Shown here: positions 7,565-15,945 of the stretch, piece by piece
How the letters are laid out: each line of letters opens with the position of its first letter
Position numbering within the stretch: the first letter of the stretch is position 1
Virus record (IMG/VR): IMGVR_UViG_3300044946_000175
Coordinates: 55,162-119,161 of that record
Reading direction: 5' to 3' (one strand)
DNA: 64,000 bases
Source of the DNA: a virus
Notes under the pieces: model-generated
The model's input: only the letters and a program-made list of their open reading frames with translations
Databases searched by the model: none
Told to the model about the DNA's origin: nothing
Position numbers and translations under genes: made by a program

Positions 7565-7860
7565 TGTTTCCTTCTGATTTTTTGCCAGAACATCTTACCA
7601 GCACTGTGCTGGCTTTGTGTGATGTCGTATCGACGGACAGAGTGGTCTTTCCTATTTTGGCAGATGCTTTGCAGGATGCAGGATGTGAGAATGAACGTAT
7701 GTTGGAATTTTTGAGGACCGACAATCATCCTGAGATTGATTCGATTTTTTCAGGAGAAGTTAGATACGGGTCATGGTCAAGGTCAAGGTCAGGGTCAGCA
7801 GGGTCAAGGTCAGAGTCAGCAGGGTCAAGGTCAAGGTCATGGTCATGGTCATGGTCATGA
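7564..7860 (+). CDS. ILADAL-DAGC protein with Ser-Arg/Ser-Trp repeat tail
   Basis: This 98-residue protein starts at GTG. Residues 20-48 carry FPILADALQDAGCENERMLE, the same planctomycete-type motif as the gene at 5351, so the two are probably partial paralogues. The last 30 residues are encoded by a tandem hexanucleotide repeat and read as alternating S with R, G, E or W, ending WSWSWSWS. The tail probably changes length by slippage. Function is unknown. Confidence 0.6.
   Translation: MFPSDFLPEHLTSTVLALCDVVSTDRVVFPILADALQDAGCENERMLEFLRTDNHPEIDSIFSGEVRYGSWSRSRSGSAGSRSESAGSRSRSWSWSWS
7769..7859 (+). repeat. GGTCAA/GGTCAT hexanucleotide tandem repeat
   Basis: About fifteen consecutive copies of a GGTCAN-type hexamer (GGTCAA, GGTCAT, GGTCAG and two GTCAGCAGG interruptions) run up to the TGA of the gene. 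Six-base units keep the reading frame when copies are gained or lost. Confidence 0.85.
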
Positions 7861-7881
7861 ATATTACTAAGAGGCAAAATA

Positions 7882-8193
7882 ATGGTTGTCTTATGCATCG
7901 ACGGTCTGAACACCGGTGAATCGACTCCGTTCGACGGTCAGTACGTGCAGGAGTACGATCCGTCGAAGCAGGGATTTGATCCGACCGGAAGGCCGATGCT
8001 GTGTCATCTGGCTACTACTTCCGATCCTAACAAGGCGCTACAGTTCAAGGATTGCGTGGAGGCACTGGAAGCATGGAAGTTGGTGGATTCCAGGAATCCC
8101 GTGCGGGCAGACGGACAGCCCAACCGACCGCTGACGGCATTTAGCGTGCTGGTGATCGATCTGGAGAAGGCGAAGGAAGGACTCGTGCTATGA
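7882..8193 (+). CDS. conserved hypothetical protein, 103 aa
   Basis: Function not recognised. Features include STPFDGQYVQEYDPSKQG near the start and DPNKALQFKDCVEALEAWKL in the middle, a pattern I associate with short phage proteins of unknown role. The ATG follows AGAGGCAAAATA and the stop overlaps the next ATG. Confidence 0.7.
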   Translation: MVVLCIDGLNTGESTPFDGQYVQEYDPSKQGFDPTGRPMLCHLATTSDPNKALQFKDCVEALEAWKLVDSRNPVRADGQPNRPLTAFSVLVIDLEKAKEGLVL

Positions 8194-8426
8194 AACTCAT
8201 GAGTTTGAAAGACACGAACTACAAAAATCTGAATTCGTGGTTGCGCGCGACAATCTTGCGCTTTGCAAAAGCCGAAGTCGAGGATTCTTGGAAGAGTTCT
8301 CGCGACCCTGAATGTTTTTCATTAATTGAAGAGGAACTGCGAGCGGCTGAACACGAACTCAAGTCCGTCTTGGCTTGTGTGGATGCCGTCATAGATCACG
8401 ACCTTCGCGCGAGGTTTTCGGCATGA
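8190..8426 (+). CDS. small helical protein, 78 aa
   Basis: Function not recognised. It is predicted entirely helical, with two amphipathic segments (SWLRATILRFAKAEVEDSWK; EEELRAAEHELKSVLACVD). It is coupled by overlaps to both neighbours. Confidence 0.6.
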   Translation: MKLMSLKDTNYKNLNSWLRATILRFAKAEVEDSWKSSRDPECFSLIEEELRAAEHELKSVLACVDAVIDHDLRARFSA

Positions 8427-8797
8427 GCAAACTCATTGGTATTATCGATTATCGGGACGGCTGGATGTGCGTCAAAACTACTGACAACGATCTGGACAAG
8501 CCGCAGAAGTGCATCAGTTGGTGGCCCATCGAGCGTGAGTATCCTGGCGAGCGGAACGTTCTGGATCTGACCGGCAATGAGGCCGAGATTGAAGACGGAC
8601 TGGTCATGTTCAGAATGACCAAAGAAAAGGCATGGAACTGGGCGAAGCGGCGACCGCTGTCGGATGGCGGGAAAACCTTTCCTATTGCTACGGAAGTGGT
8701 TCCTATTGTTTGCCCAAAAGTGCGCAAAGGTATTTCTACTCGCTATCGCCTGGGGCGGTGGGAGAAGGGTTTGCGGAGCGGCTGGACGGTGGCTTAA
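8423..8797 (+). CDS. hypothetical protein, 124 aa
   Basis: Function not recognised. I chose the ATG overlapping the previous TGA (8423). The first half is beta-rich with WWPIEREYPGERNVLDL. The end is basic (RYRLGRWEKGLRSGW). It ends the cluster that starts at 7882. Confidence 0.6.
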   Translation: MSKLIGIIDYRDGWMCVKTTDNDLDKPQKCISWWPIEREYPGERNVLDLTGNEAEIEDGLVMFRMTKEKAWNWAKRRPLSDGGKTFPIATEVVPIVCPKVRKGISTRYRLGRWEKGLRSGWTVA

Positions 8798-8868
8798 TAT
8801 TTTTGGAACAATCCCTAGCTAAGTGTTGGTTGGTTAATTTTGTGTGTATGAACCTGAAAGGATTTTCG

Positions 8869-9177
8869 ATGTTTAAAGACTATCTGAATGATGGAGTTTG
8901 CCTGACGTCTTTGGTTGTACTAGGGATCGTAATCGGCACATTTGGAGCTACCAATTGGCATTGCGGTTTGACGCCAGAGCGGATAAGAACCATTCACAAT
9001 GGTTGGAGTTCCGATCAAGTCGTAACGGTTTTCAACGACGATCAATACGAGCAAGAAATGGAATGGCGACGGCAGAATGCTGTCATTCCGCTTGCTTATG
9101 CGGTGCCTCTGACGTTTGGCGGATTCGCAATGGCGATCTCGTGTGGGATTGCCTTACTAAACAAAATGGCTCGTTAA
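8869..9177 (+). CDS. two-helix membrane protein, 102 aa
   Basis: There are two hydrophobic segments, residues 10-28 (VCLTSLVVLGIVIGTFG) and 75-97 (IPLAYAVPLTFGGFAMAISC). A polar loop with EQEMEWRRQN lies between them. The ATG at 8869 follows AAAGGA; an in-frame ATG at 8848 is the alternative. It may be a holin- or superinfection-type protein, but nothing specific supports that. Confidence 0.65.
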   Translation: MFKDYLNDGVCLTSLVVLGIVIGTFGATNWHCGLTPERIRTIHNGWSSDQVVTVFNDDQYEQEMEWRRQNAVIPLAYAVPLTFGGFAMAISCGIALLNKMAR

Positions 9178-9201
9178 TCGTTTAATCTTAGAAGGCAAAA
9201 C

Positions 9202-9921
9202 ATGAACCGAGATAAAATGAAATTCGATCCGGCTATTTCTGAGTTCTGTGAAGAGAGCAACGCCGCTGCGGTGAAGGAATGGGCTGCACGCCTGGGCTGT
9301 TCCGAAGCGGCTGCGCGGATTCTCGCGGAAGCATGGACAGAGTGGCAGCGCCCGCTGTTTGATGCGGCATGGCATGGTCGGGCGGTAATGGAGATTGACA
9401 TTGACAGTCTACGAAAGATAATCGGGCGGAAGATTGATGAGTTGTTAGGCGGGACTCAAGTACCGAACGCGTTGCCGATAACAGTTCAAATGCGGAAGGA
9501 CACGCTTCCTCATCCGCTTTTTGTTTTCAGCAGGACGCCTCAGTTGCACCTTCCCATAGTTCTTTCGATTCAGGCTGACGGACGAATTTACTGCGGAGAG
9601 GACTACATCCTTCCTCCTTATCGAATCGAAATCAGTCAAGGATTGCCATCAAAAACTACAGATAAGAAAGAACTACCACCAATCAAAGCAGAAAAAGTTT
9701 CGTCCTTGCGGTTTGGTCCACACGTCATTTATTGGTGCGATGGCGGCTCATCGTTGGCAGTGGTCGGTCAGTTACACGATGGAACGCGGTGGTACGCTGC
9801 GGCGAATTGGACGAGCAGCCATCCACAAGGCGTTGCATCGACGGACTGGAGCAAAATACACGATGCCGTGGAGTATGGTGCATGGTCAACCGTACCTTTG
9901 TCAGATGGTATATATGGTTAA
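9202..9921 (+). CDS. hypothetical protein, 239 aa
   Basis: Function not recognised. Residues 15-60 are helical (NAAAVKEWAARLGCSEAAAR). The middle is beta-rich and the C-terminus contains WCDGGSSLAVVGQLHDG and RWYAAANW. The ATG follows AGAAGGCAAAAC. A terminator-promoter element directly follows the stop. Confidence 0.7.
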   Translation: MNRDKMKFDPAISEFCEESNAAAVKEWAARLGCSEAAARILAEAWTEWQRPLFDAAWHGRAVMEIDIDSLRKIIGRKIDELLGGTQVPNALPITVQMRKDTLPHPLFVFSRTPQLHLPIVLSIQADGRIYCGEDYILPPYRIEISQGLPSKTTDKKELPPIKAEKVSSLRFGPHVIYWCDGGSSLAVVGQLHDGTRWYAAANWTSSHPQGVASTDWSKIHDAVEYGAWSTVPLSDGIYG

Positions 9922-9965
9922 AAGGCGATTTTTTAATTTGCCTTTTTCACGTCCGGGAGTATCAT
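9921..9965 (+). promoter_or_regulatory. class 1 terminator-promoter element
   Basis: AAAAGGC and GCCTTTTT form the hairpin around an AT-rich loop. TTGCCT (9938-9943), 16 bp, TATCAT (9960-9965). It drives the gene at 10004, giving a leader of about 35 nt. Confidence 0.65.
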
Positions 9966-10003
9966 TGGGTGTAAGGACGACCCACCACCAACCGGAGATA
10001 AAA

Positions 10004-10534
10004 ATGAGCGAGACGCAAACTATTCACTGCTTTGAGGCTGCTGGCCTGGGTAAAGCTCCTTTTACGTATGAAGGGATGGTCGATCAGGACATTTCTTATG
10101 GGCAGCGCAATATTGGGACAATCGGAGGTGTCCAGATTTCGACAAAGCCCGGAGGAACGTGTGATTATTGCTCAACCTACATTGTGAATATGTTCCGCAT
10201 TCGCAGCGCTGACGGTAAGACGTTCAAGGTTGGGTGTGATTGTCTTATGAAGACTGGAGATGCAGGGCTTATCCAGCGAGTCAAGAAGGACGTTTCCGAG
10301 ATGGAGCGCAAGAAGCGAGCGCAAAAGAAGATCGACAAGGAAGCGGTCGCTAAGGCACAGTGCGAAGCTCTTTTGTCAGTACCGGCTGTTTGCGGAGTTT
10401 TGGCCGAGCAGCCTCATCCGTCAGCTTACTTTGCCAACGAAGGCAAGACGAAACTAGACTGGGCAAAGTACATGCTTGAAAATCGGTACTACACGACTTT
10501 ACTGGCGACACTCAAAGGCATTGACAAGAGGTAA
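10004..10534 (+). CDS. zinc-binding hypothetical protein, 176 aa
   Basis: CDYCSTYIVNMFRIRSADGK and FKVGCDCLMK give a CxxC...CxC zinc site in the first half, followed by a Lys-rich helical hairpin (KKDVSEMERKKRAQKKIDKE). It may bind nucleic acid; function is unknown. The ATG has GGAGATAAAA upstream. It stands alone between two class 1 elements. Confidence 0.7.
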   Translation: MSETQTIHCFEAAGLGKAPFTYEGMVDQDISYGQRNIGTIGGVQISTKPGGTCDYCSTYIVNMFRIRSADGKTFKVGCDCLMKTGDAGLIQRVKKDVSEMERKKRAQKKIDKEAVAKAQCEALLSVPAVCGVLAEQPHPSAYFANEGKTKLDWAKYMLENRYYTTLLATLKGIDKR

Positions 10535-10558
10535 TCTCCTGTGGTGGGAGCGCCAAGG

Positions 10559-10602
10559 AAGGCGATTTTTTAATTTGCCTTTTCAGAAAACGACGCTAAG
10601 AT
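10559..10602 (+). promoter_or_regulatory. class 1 terminator-promoter element
   Basis: AAGGC...GCCTT hairpin, with TTGCCT (10575-10580), 16 bp, TAAGAT (10597-10602). The next start codon is at 10651. The TTTTTTAATTTGCCTTTTC stretch is nearly identical to that at 9931-9949. Confidence 0.65.
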
Positions 10603-10650
10603 GGAGTGTGTTGAAGGCAAAACAATAACTTGTCAAGAAAGGACACTCCA

Positions 10651-10803
10651 ATGATCGTTGATTTTTCTGAAATTTTCGACGAAGAGATCTCCCGCGAAGA
10701 CGTCTTGTTGATGAACCGCATGGGTGCATTCGACGTCGAGTCGGCATCGCTGGTTGAGTCACTGGTTGACGCTACTGACCTGGAGAATTCGATACCATTC
10801 TGA
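10651..10803 (+). CDS. small acidic protein, 50 aa
   Basis: This short frame encodes a very acidic peptide (MIVDFSEIFDEEISREDVLL ... VDATDLENSIPF). It follows AAAGGACACTCCA and is the first gene after the promoter at 10575. Its acidity is reminiscent of DNA-mimic or antitoxin-like phage peptides, but there is no homology evidence. Confidence 0.5.
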   Translation: MIVDFSEIFDEEISREDVLLMNRMGAFDVESASLVESLVDATDLENSIPF

Positions 10804-10812
10804 GAGACTTGG

Positions 10813-10950
10813 AGCGGTTCAGTGCGAGCTTAATTGCTCGTGCCCAGAGGCGTTATGCGGTCGGTATGAGTCCCTTGTGGCGTCCGATGCAGCAGGCCGC
10901 TGGTAGACCGGTATTAGATCCGGCGGGAGGAACCGACCTCCACACTGAAC
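10813..10950 (+). ncRNA. candidate structured leader RNA
   Basis: CGGTTCAGTG (10813-10822) is perfectly inverted by CACTGAACCG (10941-10950). Inside, CGAGC/GCTCG closes one hairpin beside the outer helix, and GGAGG/CCTCC closes another at the 3' side. A T-rich tract (GGTTTTT) follows. The layout fits a multi-branched RNA upstream of the sigma-like gene. An open frame also crosses the region, so coding is not excluded. Confidence 0.4.
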
Positions 10951-10982
10951 CGTTCCTTGGTTTTTACAAAAGGATTGATTCG

Positions 10983-11606
10983 ATGAGAACTCAAGAACGA
11001 GCCGCTGAGTTGTACGAGCAGCACAAGAGCCTAGTGGAAGGCATTGCCGTCAATTTTGCTCATAAGTACCAAAAGGACGTCGAAGAGTCTCTATCGCAGG
11101 CCAATTTGATTTTCATGCAGGTCTTTGCGCGTCACGAGGATGCTAAAGGAGACTTCAAAGTTCGTCTCCTGCACCTCCTGCCTCGTCGATTGAAGGGAAC
11201 GCTTCGCATTTCAGATTCCGTGGTCCGATTTGACACTCGCCGTGCGCGTACCTACGAACCTCCGTTCTTTTTTTTATCATGCGATCTTGAGTCCTCGTGT
11301 GAGAAGGAAGATCGTAACAACTGTAGAACGATTGGGATAGATTTTGTGCCAGATATGAACACGGAGGAAGACCCTTCCTTCGACTACCATTCACTGAGTT
11401 CTTTGATCGGTCCCGATGCCGGACTGGTTTTGAACGAAATCGAGAATATTTCTGGTGACGTGGCACTGGTAGTAGGCGATACAGTAAATAGCAAACATGC
11501 GATGTACAAATTTAGAAGGTTCGTTCGCAGTCGATTTGGCTGGAGCCATGAGCGTACCGTTAGAGCGTTTAATGAGTTGAGTGGGTTACGAGTGGAGGCT
11601 ATGTAA
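10983..11606 (+). CDS. sigma-70-like factor (region 2-like)
   Basis: In this 207-residue protein, residues 8-75 resemble sigma region 2: LYEQHKSLVEGIAVNFAHKY, a leucine-rich helix, and a segment ending PRRLKGTLRI. A C-terminal helical segment (SRFGWSHERTVRAFNEL) could be a region 4-like reader. The ATG at 10983 has AAAGGA at good spacing. Many phages use such factors to switch host polymerase to new promoters; by inference this one could read the AGGCGATAYWGTAA class. The match is by pattern only. Confidence 0.5.
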   Translation: MRTQERAAELYEQHKSLVEGIAVNFAHKYQKDVEESLSQANLIFMQVFARHEDAKGDFKVRLLHLLPRRLKGTLRISDSVVRFDTRRARTYEPPFFFLSCDLESSCEKEDRNNCRTIGIDFVPDMNTEEDPSFDYHSLSSLIGPDAGLVLNEIENISGDVALVVGDTVNSKHAMYKFRRFVRSRFGWSHERTVRAFNELSGLRVEAM

Positions 11607-11791
11607 TGGCAAAACCAAAAAAGAAACCGGCGGACAAAGAGATTGACGAGATCGAAGACCTCGTTGAGTTATTTCAGAAACTCAACGTGGCGGAAGATGC
11701 CTTTAATGGCGATCTTTTCGATGCTTGTGATAGCGAGGCCGATCTGATGAAAGAAAACATAGCCAAGGCTGGATTGTACGAACAGTTGTAA
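11606..11791 (+). CDS. small acidic helical protein, 61 aa
   Basis: Function not recognised. A Lys-rich start (MAKPKKKPADKE) is followed by an acidic helix (IDEIEDLVELFQKLNVAEDA). Its ATG overlaps the stop of the sigma-like gene, so they are co-translated; a partner or anti-sigma role is possible but unsupported. Confidence 0.6.
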   Translation: MAKPKKKPADKEIDEIEDLVELFQKLNVAEDAFNGDLFDACDSEADLMKENIAKAGLYEQL

Positions 11792-11815
11792 TTTCTTCAC
11801 TTGCACGGATTTCAA

Positions 11816-11881
11816 ATGGTGCGCATTAAGGAACTTATTGAAGAGTACGCCAAGACTGGCGGGAATCCGTGTGATCCATGA
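11816..11881 (+). CDS. possible 21-aa leader peptide of the repressor gene
   Basis: A 21-codon frame (MVRIKELIEEYAKTGGNPCDP) ends in TGA overlapping the ATG of the repressor gene. No clear ribosome site is visible. If translated, it would couple repressor synthesis to its own reading. Confidence 0.3.
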   Translation: MVRIKELIEEYAKTGGNPCDP

Positions 11882-12084
11882 AATTTTCCGACCAGCTTCG
11901 TCTGCTTCGCAAGGCACGCGCCTGGACTCAAGACGAGTTGGGGCGCGAGGCGGAACTACATCCGACGGCAATTGCTCACTATGAGGCCGGGAGAAGAAAA
12001 CCGTCGATGAAGAATCTGCTGGCGCTGGCAAGTGCGTTTGGGATATCGACGGATGAACTTCTTGGACGAAAAAAACTATCTTGA
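11878..12084 (+). CDS. XRE-family (Cro/CI-type) regulator
   Basis: This 68-residue protein is one helix-turn-helix domain. LRKARAWTQDELGREAELHP carries the recognition hairpin, followed by TAIAHYEAGRRKPSMKNLL and FGISTDELLG, all diagnostic of the XRE/Cro fold. It binds operator DNA as a dimer. As the only compact repressor here it may control the early operons. No palindromic operator was certain. Confidence 0.88.
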   Translation: MKFSDQLRLLRKARAWTQDELGREAELHPTAIAHYEAGRRKPSMKNLLALASAFGISTDELLGRKKLS

Positions 12085-12114
12085 CGGTTGTGTCAGGTTT
12101 GATAAATTGGTTTC

Positions 12115-12657
12115 ATGGAAGAAATCTGGAAACCAGTTGTTGGATATGAGGGACACTACGAAGTTTCGTCTCATGGAAGGGTTCGTTCTTTGGATAGGCG
12201 GTGTACGTACAAGCCTAGTAAGAAAAATGGCAAGGTTCGTACTGATTTTCTGATTGGGCGTATGTGTAAACAGATAGATCAGGGTTATTATTTTACTGTT
12301 TGGTTGCATAAAGAAGGGTCGAGGCGTTTTTACGTACATCGTCTTGTGCTTGAAGCTTTCGTCGGTTCTTGTCCGACCGGGATGGAATGTCGGCATTTAG
12401 ATGGTAATTCCAGAAACAACTACGCTGTCAATTTAGCATGGGGAACGCACGATGAAAACGAAGCCGACAAAACCAAACACGGAACTCGATTTGGAGGCGA
12501 CACACACCCCATGAGGAAGATTTCTTCTGATTTAGTAAAAGAAATCAGAAGAAGGCTTTCTATAGGAGAGCGTCAGAAGGATATTGCTGAAGATTTAGAG
12601 TTGGGTTGGCGTCATGTTGGTGCAATAGCCAGACGTGAAATTTGGAAAAACGTTTAA
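12115..12657 (+). CDS. NUMOD4-HNH homing endonuclease
   Basis: This 180-residue protein begins with a NUMOD4 motif (EEIWKPVVGYEGHYEVSSHG), followed by an HNH core (VHRLVLEAFVG, CRHLDGNSRNN, LAWGTHDENEADK). It ends with a helix-turn-helix that would read the target (LSIGERQKDIAEDLELG). Such enzymes cut intron- or gene-free alleles to spread their own gene. It sits just before the SNF2 helicase gene, whose ATG overlaps its stop, so it has integrated into a coupled operon. Confidence 0.88.
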   Translation: MEEIWKPVVGYEGHYEVSSHGRVRSLDRRCTYKPSKKNGKVRTDFLIGRMCKQIDQGYYFTVWLHKEGSRRFYVHRLVLEAFVGSCPTGMECRHLDGNSRNNYAVNLAWGTHDENEADKTKHGTRFGGDTHPMRKISSDLVKEIRRRLSIGERQKDIAEDLELGWRHVGAIARREIWKNV

Positions 12658-14135
12658 TGAACACACCACTTGGAACACCGTTGCGTCCTTATCAGGATGC
12701 GGGTGTTCGTATGATTAGAGACTGGGACGGTCGTGTACTTCTATGCGACGATCCTGGACTTGGGAAGACGGTCCAGATACTTCAGTACGTTTGGAGGTTT
12801 CTGCCTAAAGATCCGCCTGGGGCGGTGGTTGTTGTGGGACCGGCCCATTCTAAGCGCATATGGGAGAGAATCTCTCGCGAGCACTTTGGTTTTCGGATTG
12901 AACTGCTGGAAGGTCAAAGAGTCGATCCCGATAAATTACCGCTGTGGGACAACGATTCTATACTGGCGATCAACTATGAGATTCTTACTCCTCCGGCAAA
13001 GGACGGAGTGAGCAGCAGTTGGAAACCGAATATGCCGGTGCCGAAAGATTCTTGGTTGGCATGGCTTTTAAAACTACCGATTCGATTACTTATTAGTGAT
13101 GAGGGTCATGCGCTTTCTAATCCACTATCTGCACGTACGAGAGCTGTGAGGCGGATTGCACGCAACACGAAGCGAGTAATCATAGCGACCGGGACGCCAG
13201 TATCGAATCGAGTCCCGTCGTTGTGGGCGCTTTTGAATATTTTGGACCCGGAAGAGTATCCATCTTATTTTGACTACGTGAATCACTACTGTTTTGCGGA
13301 AGAGAGTTTTGGAGAGACGATCTACAAAGGCGCGAGGAATCTGGACCACCTTAACGACCGGCTCAAAGGCAGGCTGCCTGGCGTGCGGGGATGTCTTATT
13401 CGTCGTCGCAAAGAAGACGTCTTGGCCGACCTCCCGCCCATCCGTCACGAGATAATTCCAATTGAGGTGGACCTGCGCGAGTACCGTACGGCGGAGATCA
13501 ATTTTCTGTTGTGGTTGGAGAACGAATACAACAATGAGAAGCCTGGAGAGAGACAGACCAAAGCGCGGAGTCGGTTGGGTTTCTTGAAGCGACTGGCGGC
13601 AAGACTCAAGTTGCGAAATGCACTGGCCTGGATCGATGATTTTCTACAGTCTGGAAACAAACTGCTGTTGGGGGTAGTTCACTATTTCGTCTCCGGGGCG
13701 CTCATGGAGAAGTTCGGAGACCGGGCGGTTTTAGTGGACGGAAGATTGACCGACGTCGCGAAGCACGCGGGATTCAATCGATTCAATACCGATCCGACCT
13801 GTGAATTGTGTGTGGGGAATGTTCTGAGTGCGGGATCGGCATGGAGTTGTACCTCGACTAGCGATTCGGCTCTTTTGGAATTACCTTGGCGCTTCTGCGA
13901 ATTAGATCAATTTCAGTCCCGGACGCATGGCATCGGACGGGGAGTTGCAAATAGAGGATCGCACTTGCGAATTTTTGTCGCTGAGGGGACCATCGAGGAG
14001 GACATAGTAGGGATGATTCAAGAAAAACACGATCAGGCAGCGGAGATTTTAGATGGTGGTGCAAGCGAAGAATTCAATCTGGACGATTTGATTTTCAGGA
14101 TGAAGAGCCGACATGGAAGAAAGGATTCTATATGA
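12657..14135 (+). CDS. SNF2-family helicase (SMARCAL1/HARP-like)
   Basis: This 492-residue ATP-dependent DNA translocase has Walker A DPGLGKT at residues 32-38, the Walker B-type motif LLISDEGHALSNP, motif III ATGTPVSN, and a C-terminal RecA lobe ending in DQFQSRTHGIGRG (the QxxRxxRxGQ arginine-finger region). The short C-lobe and LIRRRKEDVLADLPP link it to annealing-helicase-like members. In a phage it probably remodels forks or R-loops. The ATG at 12657 overlaps the stop of the homing nuclease. Confidence 0.88.
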   Translation: MNTPLGTPLRPYQDAGVRMIRDWDGRVLLCDDPGLGKTVQILQYVWRFLPKDPPGAVVVVGPAHSKRIWERISREHFGFRIELLEGQRVDPDKLPLWDNDSILAINYEILTPPAKDGVSSSWKPNMPVPKDSWLAWLLKLPIRLLISDEGHALSNPLSARTRAVRRIARNTKRVIIATGTPVSNRVPSLWALLNILDPEEYPSYFDYVNHYCFAEESFGETIYKGARNLDHLNDRLKGRLPGVRGCLIRRRKEDVLADLPPIRHEIIPIEVDLREYRTAEINFLLWLENEYNNEKPGERQTKARSRLGFLKRLAARLKLRNALAWIDDFLQSGNKLLLGVVHYFVSGALMEKFGDRAVLVDGRLTDVAKHAGFNRFNTDPTCELCVGNVLSAGSAWSCTSTSDSALLELPWRFCELDQFQSRTHGIGRGVANRGSHLRIFVAEGTIEEDIVGMIQEKHDQAAEILDGGASEEFNLDDLIFRMKSRHGRKDSI

Positions 14136-14446
14136 TTTGCCTTCACTGCAAGAAGACCGAAGCGACTAAACCGCGAGGACTCTGCTGGTTCTGTTACGCC
14201 GACAAAAATGTTCGGCGGCTTTACGCATCGAAAGTTCGACGGGGAGTTGGTGCTGAGCATAAGATCCTCTGTGATTGTTGTGGACGATCTCCGAGAAACA
14301 ACAAAACCATGAAGATGGAAGGCTGGATGGTGCGTTCGATGCGGCAATATGGTTTTCCATCCCTGAATGAGACTTTCTGTCCCTCTTGCTTTAAAGAATT
14401 CGAATGGGGCGATTCTCTTACCAAAATCGTGGGAGTTCAAGCGTGA
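14132..14446 (+). CDS. zinc-ribbon protein, 104 aa
   Basis: Three Cys pairs are visible: CLHC/CWFC at the start, CDCC in the middle and CPSC near the end. That suggests two small zinc ribbons around a basic core. It is probably a nucleic-acid or protein-binding adaptor; function unknown. It overlaps its neighbours by four bases on each side. Confidence 0.65.
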   Translation: MICLHCKKTEATKPRGLCWFCYADKNVRRLYASKVRRGVGAEHKILCDCCGRSPRNNKTMKMEGWMVRSMRQYGFPSLNETFCPSCFKEFEWGDSLTKIVGVQA

Positions 14447-14691
14447 AAGACGAAATACCATCTGTTCTTTGCAGCGTAACACGCTCATATTCGTACAAAC
14501 TTAATTGCGGCGGATATGAAACTCGTGATTTCTTCTGCTCGCAGACGTGCGAATGCCGCCTGGATGACGCCGAAGAGACGTCTCGCAAGGTGTATCAATT
14601 CTGCAAGAAGCAGGTGCTGGAGTCGGTCGAGGAATATTGCCGAGAGCACGACATGATGGATCATTTTCAGAAGAAAGAAGGCAGACGTTAA
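14443..14691 (+). CDS. Cys-rich small protein, 82 aa
   Basis: A GTG start overlaps the previous TGA. Six cysteines cluster in the first 50 residues (VLCSVTRSYSYKLNCGGYE, FFCSQTCECR), followed by a charged helix. It is likely zinc-binding. It lies between the SNF2 helicase and primase genes in a coupled run. Confidence 0.6.
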   Translation: MKDEIPSVLCSVTRSYSYKLNCGGYETRDFFCSQTCECRLDDAEETSRKVYQFCKKQVLESVEEYCREHDMMDHFQKKEGRR

Positions 14692-14693
14692 AC

Positions 14694-15578
14694 GTGCCAG
14701 CAATTCGCGATGTTTTGAAAGAACTTGGCATTCGTTTCTACGAACACGGAGACTCTCCGTATGTATCTGAGGGATGGCTAGGAGCTAAATGTCCATACTG
14801 TGGACGAGGAGGCAAACCAGGACTTGGTATTCACTTGCAAAAGTTCTCCGTGTCTTGTTGGAAGTGCGGATCGGCAGGTAAGTGGCTCCCACGTGTGTTA
14901 GCAGACATGAGCGGTCAGTCGATTCCAGTCATCCTGAACTTACTAGCCGGTCTGGATACTTTCATTCCAGGCGAGAAGCTCAAAACGACCGGTAAGTATG
15001 CTCCCCCGGCTGACGTAGGACCGCTACTTTCGGCGCATGAGCGGTATCTCAAAGACGAAAGAGGACTCGATCCTGATGAGATGGTGCGTGTTTGGGGATT
15101 GGGTGGAATTGGAATCAGTGCTGAGTATCAGTGGAGATTATTTACGACGGTAACTTTACACAATCGACCGGTGAGTTGGTCAACCCGTGCAATTGGTAAA
15201 GTAGCGTCTGGGAAGTATCTCCATGCCAAACCGCATATGGAGAGTGTACCGATCAACGACACAATTTTCGGCATGGATTATGTGAAACATGCGGTTATTA
15301 TCGTGGAAGGGTGGATGGATGTGATGGCTATCGGTCCTGGCGCGGGTGCCATTTATGGACTGAAAACCAGTACGGCACAATTACTGTCGTTTAGCAAAGT
15401 GCCGGTTAGATACATTGCTTTAGATGCCCAATCGTTTGCAAAAAGGCGAGCGGAAGAATTAGCCGCTAACCTGAGTTTATTTCCCGGTCGCACGGAATTG
15501 GTTACGCTGGAAACCGGAAAAGATCCGGCGGAGTGTTCTGAATCTGAGCGGAAGGAACTACGAAAACTACTGGAGTGA
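14694..15578 (+). CDS. TOPRIM primase-like protein
   Basis: This 294-residue protein has an N-terminal zinc ribbon (CPYCGRGGKPGLGI, CWKCGSAGKW, residues 31-60) and a C-terminal TOPRIM domain with VIIVEGWMDVMAI (catalytic E) and IALDAQSF. The second acid of the usual DxD is replaced by Gln, so metal binding is altered. This is the DnaG/gp4-type arrangement for making RNA primers. The helicase partner is probably the gene at 17126. The start is a GTG shortly after the previous gene. Confidence 0.82.
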   Translation: MPAIRDVLKELGIRFYEHGDSPYVSEGWLGAKCPYCGRGGKPGLGIHLQKFSVSCWKCGSAGKWLPRVLADMSGQSIPVILNLLAGLDTFIPGEKLKTTGKYAPPADVGPLLSAHERYLKDERGLDPDEMVRVWGLGGIGISAEYQWRLFTTVTLHNRPVSWSTRAIGKVASGKYLHAKPHMESVPINDTIFGMDYVKHAVIIVEGWMDVMAIGPGAGAIYGLKTSTAQLLSFSKVPVRYIALDAQSFAKRRAEELAANLSLFPGRTELVTLETGKDPAECSESERKELRKLLE

Positions 15579-15582
15579 GAAG

Positions 15583-15945
15583 ATGTGTTACATCGACTTG
15601 GAGCCATGCACGATCTGGAATGAAACCCACCACAAGGCGCGCAAGGAGCACACTTGTTCGTGCTGCGGACGCACCATCCGAGTCGGTGAATGCTACATGA
15701 CTCACTTTTCGATCTTCGAGGGCGAGACGACTTCAGAGAAATGCTGTAATGACTGTGAGGAAGATCGACAAGTCTTTGCTGATGCTCATGAAGGAACGCT
15801 TTGTTCTCCAGGATGGTTAGAGAATTTGTTGAGGGATTGTATCTCTGACGGTGATGATGACACCGATCCGTGGAAGTTGATGCTAGGTCGCATCAAAAGC
15901 CGCACAAAACCCGACCCCCAGACTAGAGAGGTTGGAGTGCAATGA
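15583..15945 (+). CDS. zinc-binding phage protein, 120 aa
   Basis: CSCCGRTIRVGECYMTHFSI and EKCCNDCEEDR give a treble-clef-like zinc site, followed by an acidic helical tail (ISDGDDDTDPWKLML). Short proteins of this type are common in phages without known function. It starts five bases after the primase stop. Confidence 0.65.
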   Translation: MCYIDLEPCTIWNETHHKARKEHTCSCCGRTIRVGECYMTHFSIFEGETTSEKCCNDCEEDRQVFADAHEGTLCSPGWLENLLRDCISDGDDDTDPWKLMLGRIKSRTKPDPQTREVGVQ

